Assembly: GCF_024713975.1 (NCBI RefSeq)
Contig: NC_091107.1
Location: forward strand, 20,761,501-20,825,500
Origin: Paralichthys olivaceus
Lineage: Eukaryota; Chordata; Actinopteri; Pleuronectiformes; Paralichthyidae
Reading direction: 5' to 3'
Length of the DNA: 64,000 nucleotides
The position numbers and the translations under genes were made by a program. Below, piece by piece: positions 34,850 through 45,999 of this stretch; position 1 is the first letter of the stretch; every line of letters starts with the position of its first letter. A model generated the notes under the pieces. The model saw nothing but the letters and a program-made list of their open reading frames with translations. It was not told the DNA's origin and did no database searches.

Positions 34850-35770
34850 CTGTGAAGGCAAAATGCAACGTAAGTCAGGGAAACGATTTACACCAACATG
34901 CTCCATAAAAGTCAAGGCAACATTAGAATCTACTTACAATATAAAGGATAGGCTAACATAAGAATTTAAAAGCCTGAGTAGATGGCGCATAAAATATGAA
35001 TGAAACACAGTCAACGCAAAGAAAACCTGAACGTCAACCTGCAAAAACAGGAACTGGTTCTCACGTCATTATTTAGTGTGTAGCTATCACGCTAACGCTA
35101 TGTTAGCAGGTTTAGTGTTTGTCAAGGTAGCTACAGCAGCAATGGTTGAGCTTGTTATAGATCAAGCAATGACATGCCTCGTTTTGTCTATTTAATTACT
35201 CGGTGCCATTAGCGGGGGAGGCACACCCACTAGCCCCTCTCACGATGTTTCCTGTTATGGAAACAATGAAAGCAGAACCCAGACTGGAGACAAACGACAC
35301 TTGGAGACTGTGTCCGTGTGTTATCAGCTGATCCGATAACATATAAGAAGTTTTAAATACAAAGTGATGAGTGAAACTGTCCTACTTTAACGTTACTGCC
35401 AAGTTTTGGTGAGCTAGCACCGAGCTCCACACGCGACAGAGCTAGCTGTACAGTTTTAACGACACATTGTGTTGTGATGCTGTCACTGAGAACAGCTGCT
35501 TTACGCCTTTAAACCGTAGACTGTATATAAACACAGTGGAACGTCGGCGCTTCGAGCTAGCACGTAGCGACGTTGGCATGTAGCTCTGAGCTCACAAATA
35601 ACTTCAGCGTTAGCGAAGCTAGCATCGAGCTAACAGACATGGCTAGGTGCGATATCTGTCAAAGTGTGTAAAACTCCGAATAAGCGAGACGAGCAGATAT
35701 CTAATCTATCCGCACTGTGTATGAGGCAGACGAGGCGAGGTTCGTCTTAATGTCTGAAATGTATATTTAC

Positions 35771-35900
35771 CGTGAGGCGACAGCAGCCAGTAGGTAGAGA
35801 GCTTCAGGCTGAGCAAGTTCCACTAAACTACAGACAGGAGAGGAGAGGAGAAGGCAGGAGGCTCCGTCAACACCGACACGCCCCGAGACTGACGCTGCGC
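35771..35900 (-). other. capns1 non-coding first exon and promoter (predicted)
   Basis: A donor CTCACG|GTAAAT lies at 35771/35770 on the minus strand. The sequence above it is GC-rich with many CpGs, and the minisatellite begins only about 35 bases further. The right boundary (transcription start) is a guess. Confidence 0.45.
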
Positions 35901-35932
35901 ACAGGAAGTGAGGACGCAGGGACGCGCTCGCC

Positions 35933-37112
35933 TCTAAATACACTTTCTATCACCTCCTCCTCTTTATATACACTTTCTATCACCTCCTCCTCTTTATATA
36001 CACTTTCTATCACCTCCTCCTCTTTATATACACCATATATCACCTCCTCCTCTTTATGCACACTTTCTATCACCTCCTCCTCTTTATATACACTTTCTAT
36101 CACCTCCTCCTCTTTATATACACTTTCTATCACCTCCTCCTCTTTATGCACACTTTCTATCACCTCCTCCTCTTTATATACACTTTCTATCACCTCCTCC
36201 TCTTTATATACACCATATATCACCTCCTCCTCTTTATGCACACTTTCTATCACCTCCTCCTCTTTATATACACTTTCTATCACCTCCTCCTCTTTATATA
36301 CACTTTCTATCACCTCCTCCTCTTTATATACACTTTCTATCACCTCCTCTTTATACACACTTTCTATCACCTCCTCTTCAAATACAGTTTATATCACCCC
36401 CTCCTCTTTGTATACAGTTTATATCACCTCCTCTTCTTTATACACACTTTATATCACCTCCTCCTCTTCAAATACAGTTTATATCACCCCCTCCTCTTTG
36501 TATACACTTTATATCACCTCCTCTTCTTTATACACACTTTATATCACCTCCTCCTCTTCAAATACAGTTTATATCACCCCCTCCTCTTTGTATACACTTT
36601 ATATCACCTCCTCTTCTTTATACACACTTTATATCACCTCCTCCTCTTCAAATACAGTTTATATCACCTCCTCCTCTTTGTATACACTTTATATCACCTC
36701 CTCTTCTTTATACACACTTTATATCACCTCCTCCTCTTCAAATACAGTTTATATCACCTCCTCTTTGTATACACTTTATATCACCTCATCTTCTTTATAC
36801 ACACTTTATATCACCTCCTCCTCTTCAAATACAGTTTATATCACCTCCTCTTTGTATACACTTTATATCACCTCATCTTCTTTATACACACTTTATATCA
36901 CCTCCTCCTCTTCAAATACAGTTTATATCACCTCCTCTTTGTATACACTTTATATCACCTCATCTTCTTTATACACACTTTATATCACCTCCTCCTCTTC
37001 AAATACAGTGTATATCACCTCCTCCTCTTCAAATACAGTTTATATCACCTCCTCCTCTTCAAATACAGATTGTATCACCTCCTCCTCTTTAAAAACAGAT
37101 TGTATCACCTCT
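35933..37112. repeat. 30-base minisatellite with two domains and higher-order structure
   Basis: About 39 tandem units, consensus CACTTTCTATCACCTCCTCC followed by TCTTTATATA, are visible. From 35933 to about 36378 the units are nearly identical, with a variant (CACCATATAT) recurring 180 bases apart. From about 36379 three unit types alternate as a 90-base trimer, which later shortens to 87 bases. The plus strand is pyrimidine-rich. Because unit lengths are 30 or 27, three reading frames stay open across it; I regard these as artefacts. Confidence 0.97.
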
Positions 37113-37209
37113 CAGGACCGTGCGGAGCGTCTGAGGCTTCGGTCTGTGTAAACGCTGCTGTCATCTGTTCCTACCTTCGTATGTGTAGACGAACATTTAT
37201 TAGTCGAGG

Positions 37210-37396
37210 CCATAGACTGTATATAAAGAGGCAGAGACACAATCTGCGTGTCTTTTGTTCTTTTCATATTCAATTAGAAAACCAAAACCGGAAAATTATA
37301 AAACAAGTCATTATTTCTTTATTGATTTATGAATCTCATACCAACAAAACGGGTTGTTTCTCGTTGTATGGATTATTTTGCTCAGAACCAAAATAG
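37210..37396 (+). repeat. Interspersed repeat starting ATAGACTGTATATAAA, copy A
   Basis: It begins CATAGACTGTATATAAAG and runs through CATATTCAATTAGAAAACC and ACAAGTCATTATTTC. An inverted partner lies at 37885-37962, and the terminal word recurs at about 35517. Confidence 0.6.
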
Positions 37397-37594
37397 GAAA
37401 TGAGAAAAAACTTGATTTTGATATTTAATATTTAGATATTTAAAGTATCAGCGTGGATAACTCATCTAGCGTGCCAGTAACACACCCGACCCTCACCTCA
37501 TGTATGGATCCGATTCTATGATCCGATCACAGCCCGCTCCAGTTCCGTGTCCGATACATGTCTTTTTCTCTTAAGGTCGTGCACACACAGGGAT

Positions 37595-37606
37595 CACACA
37601 CACACA

Positions 37607-37653
<47 letters not shown>
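37595..37653. repeat. (CA)n microsatellite
   Basis: A CA tract with a single CAAA interruption. Confidence 0.95.
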
Positions 37654-37657
<4 letters not shown>

Positions 37658-37884
37658 TCTTCTACCTCGTTTCAGAGCATCGCTGGTCAGTGTTGTGCCA
37701 GTTCAGGAAAATGTTTTCACGTTCATAGTTGATTGTTTACTGGGATGATTTAGAAACAAACGATCGTGTGTTGAGTTATTAAGTCGATGGTGTCGGATCA
37801 TGTCTGTGTGTCGCTCCGGTCATTTTCACTGTGAGACTGTGTGTCTCGTGTTGTACTGGGCACAAAATGTTGACTACGAAAAAA

Positions 37885-37962
37885 ACACGCTCATAAATGA
37901 ATAACGAAACAATGACTTGTTTTTAAATGTTCCAATTTGGGTTTTCTAATTGAATATGAACA
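37885..37962 (-). repeat. Inverted copy B of the 37210 repeat
   Basis: The reverse complement reads CATATTCAATTAGAAAACCC, then ACAAGTCATTGTTTCGTTAT and TCATTTATGAG. It aligns with 37265-37335 at roughly 80 percent by eye. Confidence 0.7.
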
Positions 37963-39399
37963 GCACGATTGACAGGCGGATTCAGAGGCACGCCCCCTCT
38001 CCGTAGTTTTATCACGTGTTGTGCTCCCGCTGTCTTCGTCCTTCTCTGTACATTCACGTGCTCCTCGGAAGATCCCAGCGTGTTCTGAATGTGCAGACAA
38101 AAGGCTGGAAACTCAATGTGTGTTGTATGTCGTTGTTTTATATGTTTGGAGCGTGATCACCAGGTGTGACTGACACATACTTCATTTTAAACAAATGTAT
38201 GCTTATTATAAAAAACGGTTGTTTTCTAAAAGGTGATGTTAAGTGTTTTGGAGTGAGGGTCAGTTGACAGGTTTACATTAAAAGCTGCTGAATATAGATC
38301 TGGTTATTTCTATTGGTTTGTGAGTGATGTCAGCAACTTGTTTACTCGTGTACCGAACCTCTCGACGTCTTTCCGAGAGTTGCTCAGATCTGAGGTGGCG
38401 TTCACGTCATTTTTCCAAGTCGGACATAGTTTTTCCGATTATTGCGACACTACTTGAACGCATCATCAATTGATATATTGATTTTGCTCGGTGTGAGTGA
38501 GAACTGGTGCAAAGCGTGTTCCTGCCCCCATGTGGTCTGGAGTGCGATCGTAGTGAGCTACAGTAGTTAGCTACAGTAGTTAGCCTTATACAGATATACA
38601 GTGTTTTGCTACTCAAATGATTTCATCATGTTTCTCTGCTCTCGGTCCTCTGAGTGCAGTGAGACTGTACTGCATATCTACTAACATGCTGCTTACAGAA
38701 GCTGTACATAAACACAGCAGTCCTCAGTATGAACATATGACTGCAGTACATACAAGACTGTTGAACAACATTTGCTTTATGCTGTGATTACAGTCATCTG
38801 GGCACAAGCTGACGATCTACAGTCAAAGGGAAATTATTAGGACTGTAACTATCAGTAGAAAGCAGAAATGAAGAGCTGGTGAACAAAACTAGAATATAAA
38901 CAGAATATTACATATTACTGTTATGTTGATTGTAAACTGTTACAACTGTATATCATCTACACAATAACCATTAAGTATTCCGGTTTGCACCACAACCATA
39001 CACTGGAGTTCATGTCCTTGCTACCCTGTGCCTCATTGATTGTGTAGTTACTTATAGGTTGGTGTACATATATGTCGCTTGTGTACTTATATGTTCAGCA
39101 CTAATATGTTATGATACTTATATTGAGTGCTTGGATGTCTAGGTAGATGTTACACCAGGGATAAGTGAGATACATCATTTTAATCCCATCTATGTCATGC
39201 TGCAGAATTAACAATAAAGTTGACTTTAGCTTACTATGTGTGTAGAAAATAAAGATTGATATATAGCCTACCTGTCTGTTTGAAATGTATTGTCTCTGTC
39301 TACTGCAGGTGTACGACAGAGTGTGAGTGCTCTGGTCAGAGAGGTCACAATCTCACCCAGCAAGTCATCATTAAATGCTAATATAGCACAGTCACTCTG

Positions 39400-39475
39400 A
39401 TCTGCATTAAACCGAGGCCCCGAGGGACCTTTCAAGAACCCAGGTGGGCCCTATAGTTTGACAACCACTGTATTG
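39400..39475 (+). repeat. Degenerate hAT-type repeat end
   Basis: TATAGTTTGACAACCACTGT resembles the right end of the element at 11179-11379. No left end is clear. Confidence 0.4.
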
Positions 39476-40760
39476 AACCACTAAGGCCCCACTAGAACGA
39501 CAGCAGGGCGATGCATCCATGCATGTGGCTATTTCCTTGCATAAATCATTCCATTTTAGTCTGCTGTATCCATAAATGAAAGATTTCTTTAGAGAAGCAT
39601 ATTTTATGTCTGTTAAAAAACATTTTCACAGAGAAACTGGAGCACTGTTAAGAAGCCTAACAATCCCTCAGAAGATTTGCCAGTGGACTTGGGGCATGTT
39701 TAAAATTGATAGCACAGCACGCTGAATAATTAAACACAGTTTAATGAGAAGGGAGAGACATTTCTGTTGTCATTTATTTTGACAAAATCCTATTCTCTGA
39801 TAATTGGATCTCTTAAGTACCATTACCCCAGACTCAGACGTGAGTGTGCCCAACTGACAAGAGAAGTACTTTTTTTCTTATTGTTGTTAGTGATCAGGAC
39901 TATGTGGAATAATATCAAGAAAATGTGCTTTTGTTTTTAGAAGTAGAGAGGAGCCTGATGTATTCACAGATACGACTGCCAAGTCAAATATAGGGTATGA
40001 GGTTTGTCCAGTCATTTTATGAAAGTTATCTTTCTCAAATACCTCACTAATAAAAAGAGAAAGATAAAAGCAAGCAAGGAAGATAAATCAGTGAGTAGGC
40101 TAAAGTTGATTCATTTCAAGCTTTACAGGATGATGTATCAGAGACCAAACCTTGTAAGCTGTGTTCTATTTTTAAGCTTTTACAGAACTTGTTACTGAAA
40201 GTACTGATTTACCATGGAAATGTGTGAGTGTGAATCATCTGAATACTGACACAAGGATCAAATGTTGGCTTTAATCAGCTGCCTCTCCTGCCACAGCTCT
40301 GCACAGGCCACAGAACAGCTCCCCCCTCAGGTTGATCAGGTATTGAACACGGGTTGAAGAGTTTAAGAATATGAACAACTTACTCAGCATACTTCCTCCC
40401 CGAATGTTACCACAGCCATTCAAAGGTAACAGATGACGGCCTTTAAACATGCAGAATTTCAATTCATTTGATAGTGATATAGGTGTAGCGTCAGTGGTGA
40501 GTAAATCCAGCAGGTGGAGACAGAGAGCATTTGACAGCGCTGAGATGGAGCACACAGCAGCATCCTCTGTATTCACCGTGCAAATAACTGAGGTACAAGC
40601 CAAATGGATAAATGCAAACATGTCCACAATAATATAAATATGATTATATTATTATCATTTGGCTGCTGTGAATCTCTCTGTCTGCACTGTTACATTTATT
40701 CTGAGGTGTAGGAGTGTATATTTTATAAATTATAGTCATATTCAAAATGACAATTTGTGG

Positions 40761-40762
<2 letters not shown>

Positions 40763-40819
<57 letters not shown>
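40763..40819. repeat. (AT)n microsatellite
   Basis: About 28 uninterrupted TA units. Confidence 0.95.
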
Positions 40820-40821
<2 letters not shown>

Positions 40822-41559
40822 CTAATTGATGATTGTTTTTAAACAAATCAATTCACATAAGGGTATCAATACATTACTGAGCAGCAAGTCCATGAATAGG
40901 TCTTTTGAATCTGATTAAATTCTTCTAACATTTAAATTAAGGGGGGGATATTACCCAGGTTAGATGTTCCACTGTCTATTTCCAATGATTTTGTATCAAT
41001 CTATGACGGTAGCTGGTAAAGATGTGTAGTTGTCCAGGGTAGTGTTCTGACTCTCTGATACTGACAATCGAATCTCTTGTTTCCTGACTTTAAGGAACTG
41101 GCTGAGCTCGTCTCAGTGCTGCTCTGTTTTTATCATAGCTACATCTCCTCTTAATCCCCTGTGGTCTGTACTATCGTGGTTGCCTTGACAGTGCCGACAC
41201 TTCGCCTGCTCTCTCCTCAACAGAAAAAAGTCTCAGCACTACTATCCTGAACTCTCACCTCACACAGAAATGGATTCATAAATGCAACGGCAATAAATTA
41301 GCTCATGGCTGCTGATGCTTTGATTTGCATTTCAATTTGAAAACACCTCTATTGGTTCTTTCCAGGGTAGAATCACATGGAACATGTGAGAATTTTCTCA
41401 GGGAAGCTACAACTACGACAGTGATCTTGATTAAGGTTTTTTTTTTCTCCTTCTCTGCAATTTTCCTCAAACTGATATTTCTTAGTTTACTGACAGACCC
41501 TGGGCTGGATTGTCACAACTGCTGTTTGCCAGGTAACTAAATTATATATACTGAACTGT

Positions 41560-41765
41560 CCAACATGGGATCACTGACACCTGCTTGGATTCTGTGAATG
41601 TACCATTGTTCCAAAAAAAATCCCCCCTCACTGAGCACCACACTAAGGGATGTTTTATTATCCTCCCATATTTACTTCATATACTGCATTTTACTGTTGA
41701 ATGCACTTATTGTAAGTCGCTTTGGATAAAGGCATCAGCTAAATGATATGTAATGTAATGTAATA
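41560..41765 (+). repeat. Teleost retroposon tail with GTAATG repeats
   Basis: It contains TTATTGTAAGTCGCTTTGGA and TAAAGGCATCAGCTAAATGA followed by TATGTAATGTAATGTAATA. This is a very common fish 3' end. Confidence 0.7.
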
Positions 41766-44029
41766 CTGCCTATGAAAAATATGATTTTAACAGTAAGACA
41801 AAATTCATCTGTAAACTGATATTTAAGATGCACTAATATATGATGTGCACTGCAGAAACAGTGATATCTGTCCTTCAGGTCCCACTCCAGCTAAAATTAC
41901 TCTATCCATGAAATAGAGGTATCCATGGTTACATCAGGAGCCATGTTAAAGGGTGCCTCAGTGTATCTCTGTTCTCTGGCAGTCCCCACCTTTTTCCTCA
42001 TTCATCATTTGAAAGAAATCCCTGTGCCACCTCAAGGTATCCAACAGCTATGATTTGGTTTTGCAAATGAGATTTGCAGTGAATAATTTCAATAATATTG
42101 ATGAAGATAGACTGGCTATTAAATATCTCTGAATTATGAATGCAAACCATATTACATCTGCGGTTACCTGTTCGACTTGGAGGGAGTGAAACACAGAGCT
42201 CATGTCGAGGCTGCAGGTTGAAATATTGTATAGCAGCATCCCCAATACAACATATTTGCAGTCTTCAGAACAACCTGTTACCTTGACAACGCAATTTTAT
42301 CATTCAAGCCCATTGCTACCTTCTCTCACAACAGGAATCGAATGTGTCTTAAATGTATACTACTTCAGGGTTCTATACCTCGATTCAAGGGCTGAGAACA
42401 TTTTGCGTTGTGGTTTCACTCAGACGTTGGACAATTGACTGTGTAAGATGATTTGTTGCCTTTACTTTTAGGAATGTGCTTTTGGTCCGCAGTGCTTAAC
42501 ACAATGCACATTGGATGATTAGGGCAAGTGGACTGTGCGGTTTTAAGATTATTAAGAAAGAAAATGATCATGCATTCCATAAACACACTTAAATACATGG
42601 GAGATATGTTTAGCATTCCAAATGCTTTTGTTATGGTATGGCATCAGGGAGGTAAATTGTAAAGGATTACAAAGAAGAGTTCATTCATTCGAATTGGAAA
42701 CAATTAATTCCCCAAATACCAGTGACCTCAGGGTGTTCGCTATTTCCAATGACTTACTCATGCAGGCATATACTTAATTATTGGGGCATATTTGCAAGTT
42801 AGTCATTCTGATCATTGTTATTCAAGCTGCGTGCGAGCTTTCCACAAGTCAAACCCATCTGCTTCACTGAATTCCACAAGCATCCATGGTATTCAATTGT
42901 TTTTCCAATGGTATCTAAATCAAATTAGCAATAAACTTTTATCTCTGAGCTCTGGAAACTAAGTCAGAGCAGGCGGAGGGAAGCACTCAGAGAAGACTGA
43001 ATGTGACAGTATAAAGACAGGGTGTTATCTAGAATTTTATAAATATGGAGATCGTGGGATCCTTTTTTTTTCATTTGAAAGCATCAGTTCCTGACGTGCC
43101 CCGATGTCTAAATGTTCTCCTCCATGAACCCTCTTCACCCTTCAAAACTGCCAGAAATAACATTCTTGTTAGGAGATACTGAATACCTTCATTCTTATCT
43201 CATCCTCTTGGTCCAAATAGGTCAAATTTAAACATACTGAGCCCAAAAAATATGGAAACAAGCAATTAAGAATCCACCAGTACAAGTGGTTTCAACTGCA
43301 GCATATACACTGCATTACAGGTGGCTCTCAGTGCAGCTACAGTTCTGTATATGTGATATCACCTTCCTTACTTGTGTAGTTAAGCTCAGAAGATTAGGAA
43401 TGTATTTCCTGGATAATGAACAAGGTCAATCAATGTAGGAGGGATGGCTGTGTGCCCATGTGCTCATGTAAGTCATTACAAAAGCCATGTCAGTCTGACA
43501 TGTTCAGGAACTTTGATTTGTACCCACTGACCTCTAATTACTTTGTATTTCTCTTTTTAGGTGCTAACTTAGCTGTAGTTCTATAGGGGAGGGATTGTGT
43601 TCAGAGCGTATAAAGTTTGCAGTGCTTTTTCATGAGATACATGTAGCAGTGCACAGATCGAGGAGTGTCACGCTGGTTTCAAATGTATGTATATCGACAT
43701 TCTGTCATTTTATCCACTTCCGATGTATTTCCTATCCAACCACATAATTAACTTCAAATGAAATTTACTCCATTCCCCTTGTTGTTGTGCTTTGAATGGT
43801 ATATTGCATCACTCTGCCATAAGGCACTTTAAACAGTGAAAGGTTTTTGCTACCCTGCAGGACATCATAGAGTTGAATTTGCATCAATGGTCTAAATGCT
43901 CACTCAGAGGAAAATGCTAGGGAAAACAATAATTACCTTTTTTAGCCACGCCGCAGGCTTGACTCTGTAGATTGCAATGTCAGTCTGTTAGCTGATCCAC
44001 AGATTTGTCTATTACTAAAAAATGTGAGC

Positions 44030-44600
44030 AATCACTAAATGGATTTCCATTAAATTTAGTGGAAATATTCATGATCCAGAGAGAGTGAGTCTGTCTAATC
44101 TTTCTTTGCTTTTCAGCTTGTGCCACCATCAGGTCAAGGTTTACCAGCATCCATTGAAACATCTTTTGAACGGATTGGCATTTAACATTCATGTTTCCCA
44201 GACAATGGCATGGCGAGCCCCTGTGTTCTCATCAGTAAGGTTTTACAACTATTGGATGGATGAGCATGAAGTTTGGCACAGGTGTGTGACATCCCCCTCA
44301 TTTTACATCTGGTGTCACCATCAGGAGAAATGTCATTTTGTCCAGAACTTTGGTTCATCACCAAACACATGTGTAACTAATGATATTCACATCAGCCTGA
44401 ACTGCGTTTAGTGTATTTGAGCATTCTAGCACCCTTAAACAACATGGTGAAGGTAGTGAAACATTGGACATTGTGATACCAAGCTGATGTTGACTTTAAG
44501 ATGAAGCTACACTATGGCTAAAGGTGCAGGTAGTCTTCATATATATCGCTAATTAGCAAATTCACAAATGTTAGTATGTACACACTCTAAACTAAAATGT
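44030..44600 (+). repeat. Degenerate teleost repeat with internal ~100-base units
   Basis: Related units recur: GCCACCATCAGGTCAAGGTT, then CTATTGGATGGATGAGCATG, then TCACCATCAGGAGAAATGTC, with TTCATG words between. It is followed by GCTAATTAGCAAATTC. The pattern fits an abundant percomorph element; the class is uncertain. Confidence 0.65.
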
Positions 44601-44689
44601 AACTGTGAGCATATCACACATACACGATTCCAAGACTATTACATTGACTTACATTGATTTCCTGGAGACCATTACCATAGTTACCATTT

Positions 44690-45255
44690 GCTATACCCTA
44701 ACCCTTACCCTAACCTTAAAGGTACAGTGTGTAGAATTTTGTGATATCTAGTGTTGAAATTGCATGTTGCACCTGAACACTCCTCACCTCACCCTCTCCT
44801 TCCACACTTGAAAAAAAACCTGTCTCAGACTTCAGTTGTCATAAAAACACAATAGTAGTTTGTCCAGTTTGGACTAATGTAAAAAACATGGCGGCCTCTG
44901 TAGAGAGGACCCCCTCCATGTAAATATAAAGTATTTAAATATAAAGGGCCTTTTCTGGAGTAAAGAAAACTACAATTCATACAATTTAGATGAAATGAAC
45001 TATTGAAAACATCATGAGGATTATTCTACATTAAATTTTTGCCAATAGTTCATTTTACCTTAATCTTACACACTGGACCTTTAAACTAAACCTTAACTTA
45101 CTCTAACCTTAAAACATTTCTTCTGCTTTATATGTATTTATATCATTTGTTATGAGGTCTTGCTTTAGTCCCCATAAGGAAGACAAGTCCCCATAATGTG
45201 ACTATGATTAGGTCCCAACAACATAGTAAGATGTATGTAATCAGTGGACCACACA
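44690..45255 (+). repeat. Telomere-like satellite with GTCCCCATAAGG module
   Basis: CTAACCCTTACCCTAACC on the left and ACCTTAACTTACTCTAACC on the right flank a nested MITE. Further right come GTCCCCATAAGGAAGACAAG and TCCCCATAATGTGACTATG. This composite is frequent in percomorph genomes. Confidence 0.65.
44716..45084 (+). mobile_element. TTAA-flanked MITE, copy 3 (best preserved)
   Basis: An intact TTAA lies at both ends (44716-44719 and 45081-45084). The left end reads AGGTACAGTGTGTAGAATTT and the reverse complement of the right end reads AGGTCCAGTGTGTAAGATTA. The interior carries AACATGGCGGCCTC and TCCATGTAAATATAAAGTAT. At 369 bases it is the longest copy and is inserted into the telomere-like satellite. 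Confidence 0.85.
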
Positions 45256-45999
45256 CACTTACATGTGTGCACTTAGCTGACTTCACTGAACTCCTCTCTG
45301 TGTGTGTGTGAGTGTGTGTGAGTGTGTGTATGTGTCTTTAGGCGTTGTGTTTGCTGTGGTGAAACAACACCTTAATCATAGTTATGAGTTTGCTCAGGTA
45401 ACTCCTTGTGTTGCTGCAACCCTTTATTCAGCTAACTGGAGCAAACTGGAAACATCTGCGCCCGTGTGCTCGGCATGTAAGCCTAAAATAGTGGAGCGGC
45501 CTCAGCCTGTAAAACCCTATAATTTTTCAGTTTACTTTGTCTATGTTCAAACTGTGATCACAGATGAGACAAACATTTGTAGCTATCCCTCACATGCTTT
45601 ATGAAATGAAACAAATTGTTCATGTTTGCAGATGGGCTGTGGCCAATGTCACAGCTGCTCTGGTGCGACTAAACAAGCTTTTTAAGCCGAACAACATAAT
45701 GAGCTATGGAGTATCACCCTGCTATCAGCACACAAGTCCAAGCACCGGATAAAGGCAGGTGTGTATTTGATGCTCCTTTTCACCACTTCAAAACTAGACC
45801 TAAATTGTATTCCTCATTATATGGGGATTATGTGCATGTAAACAGAGTAGTGATTCCCATTTAATATGTGCTAAGATTAAACACTCCAGAAATCAATCTG
45901 GTCATAAAAATGTTGGTTGTAATCATATAAACTCTGGAGCATAGAGGGATGAGGTGGAGAATAAAAGGAACAGAAGGCAAGTGATGTTAAAATGAACAT

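Noticed and set aside
35933-37112. CRISPR-like array
   Set aside because: Units are contiguous with no unique spacers, and the organism is a vertebrate.
37215-37232. TATATAAA as a TATA box for a plus-strand gene
   Set aside because: The word belongs to an interspersed repeat present in at least two copies here, and no downstream exon is visible.
35772-37396. Open frames of 459 and 446 residues on the plus strand
   Set aside because: They are the translation of a 30-base minisatellite without stops in several frames; no homology, splice signals or non-repetitive domain.
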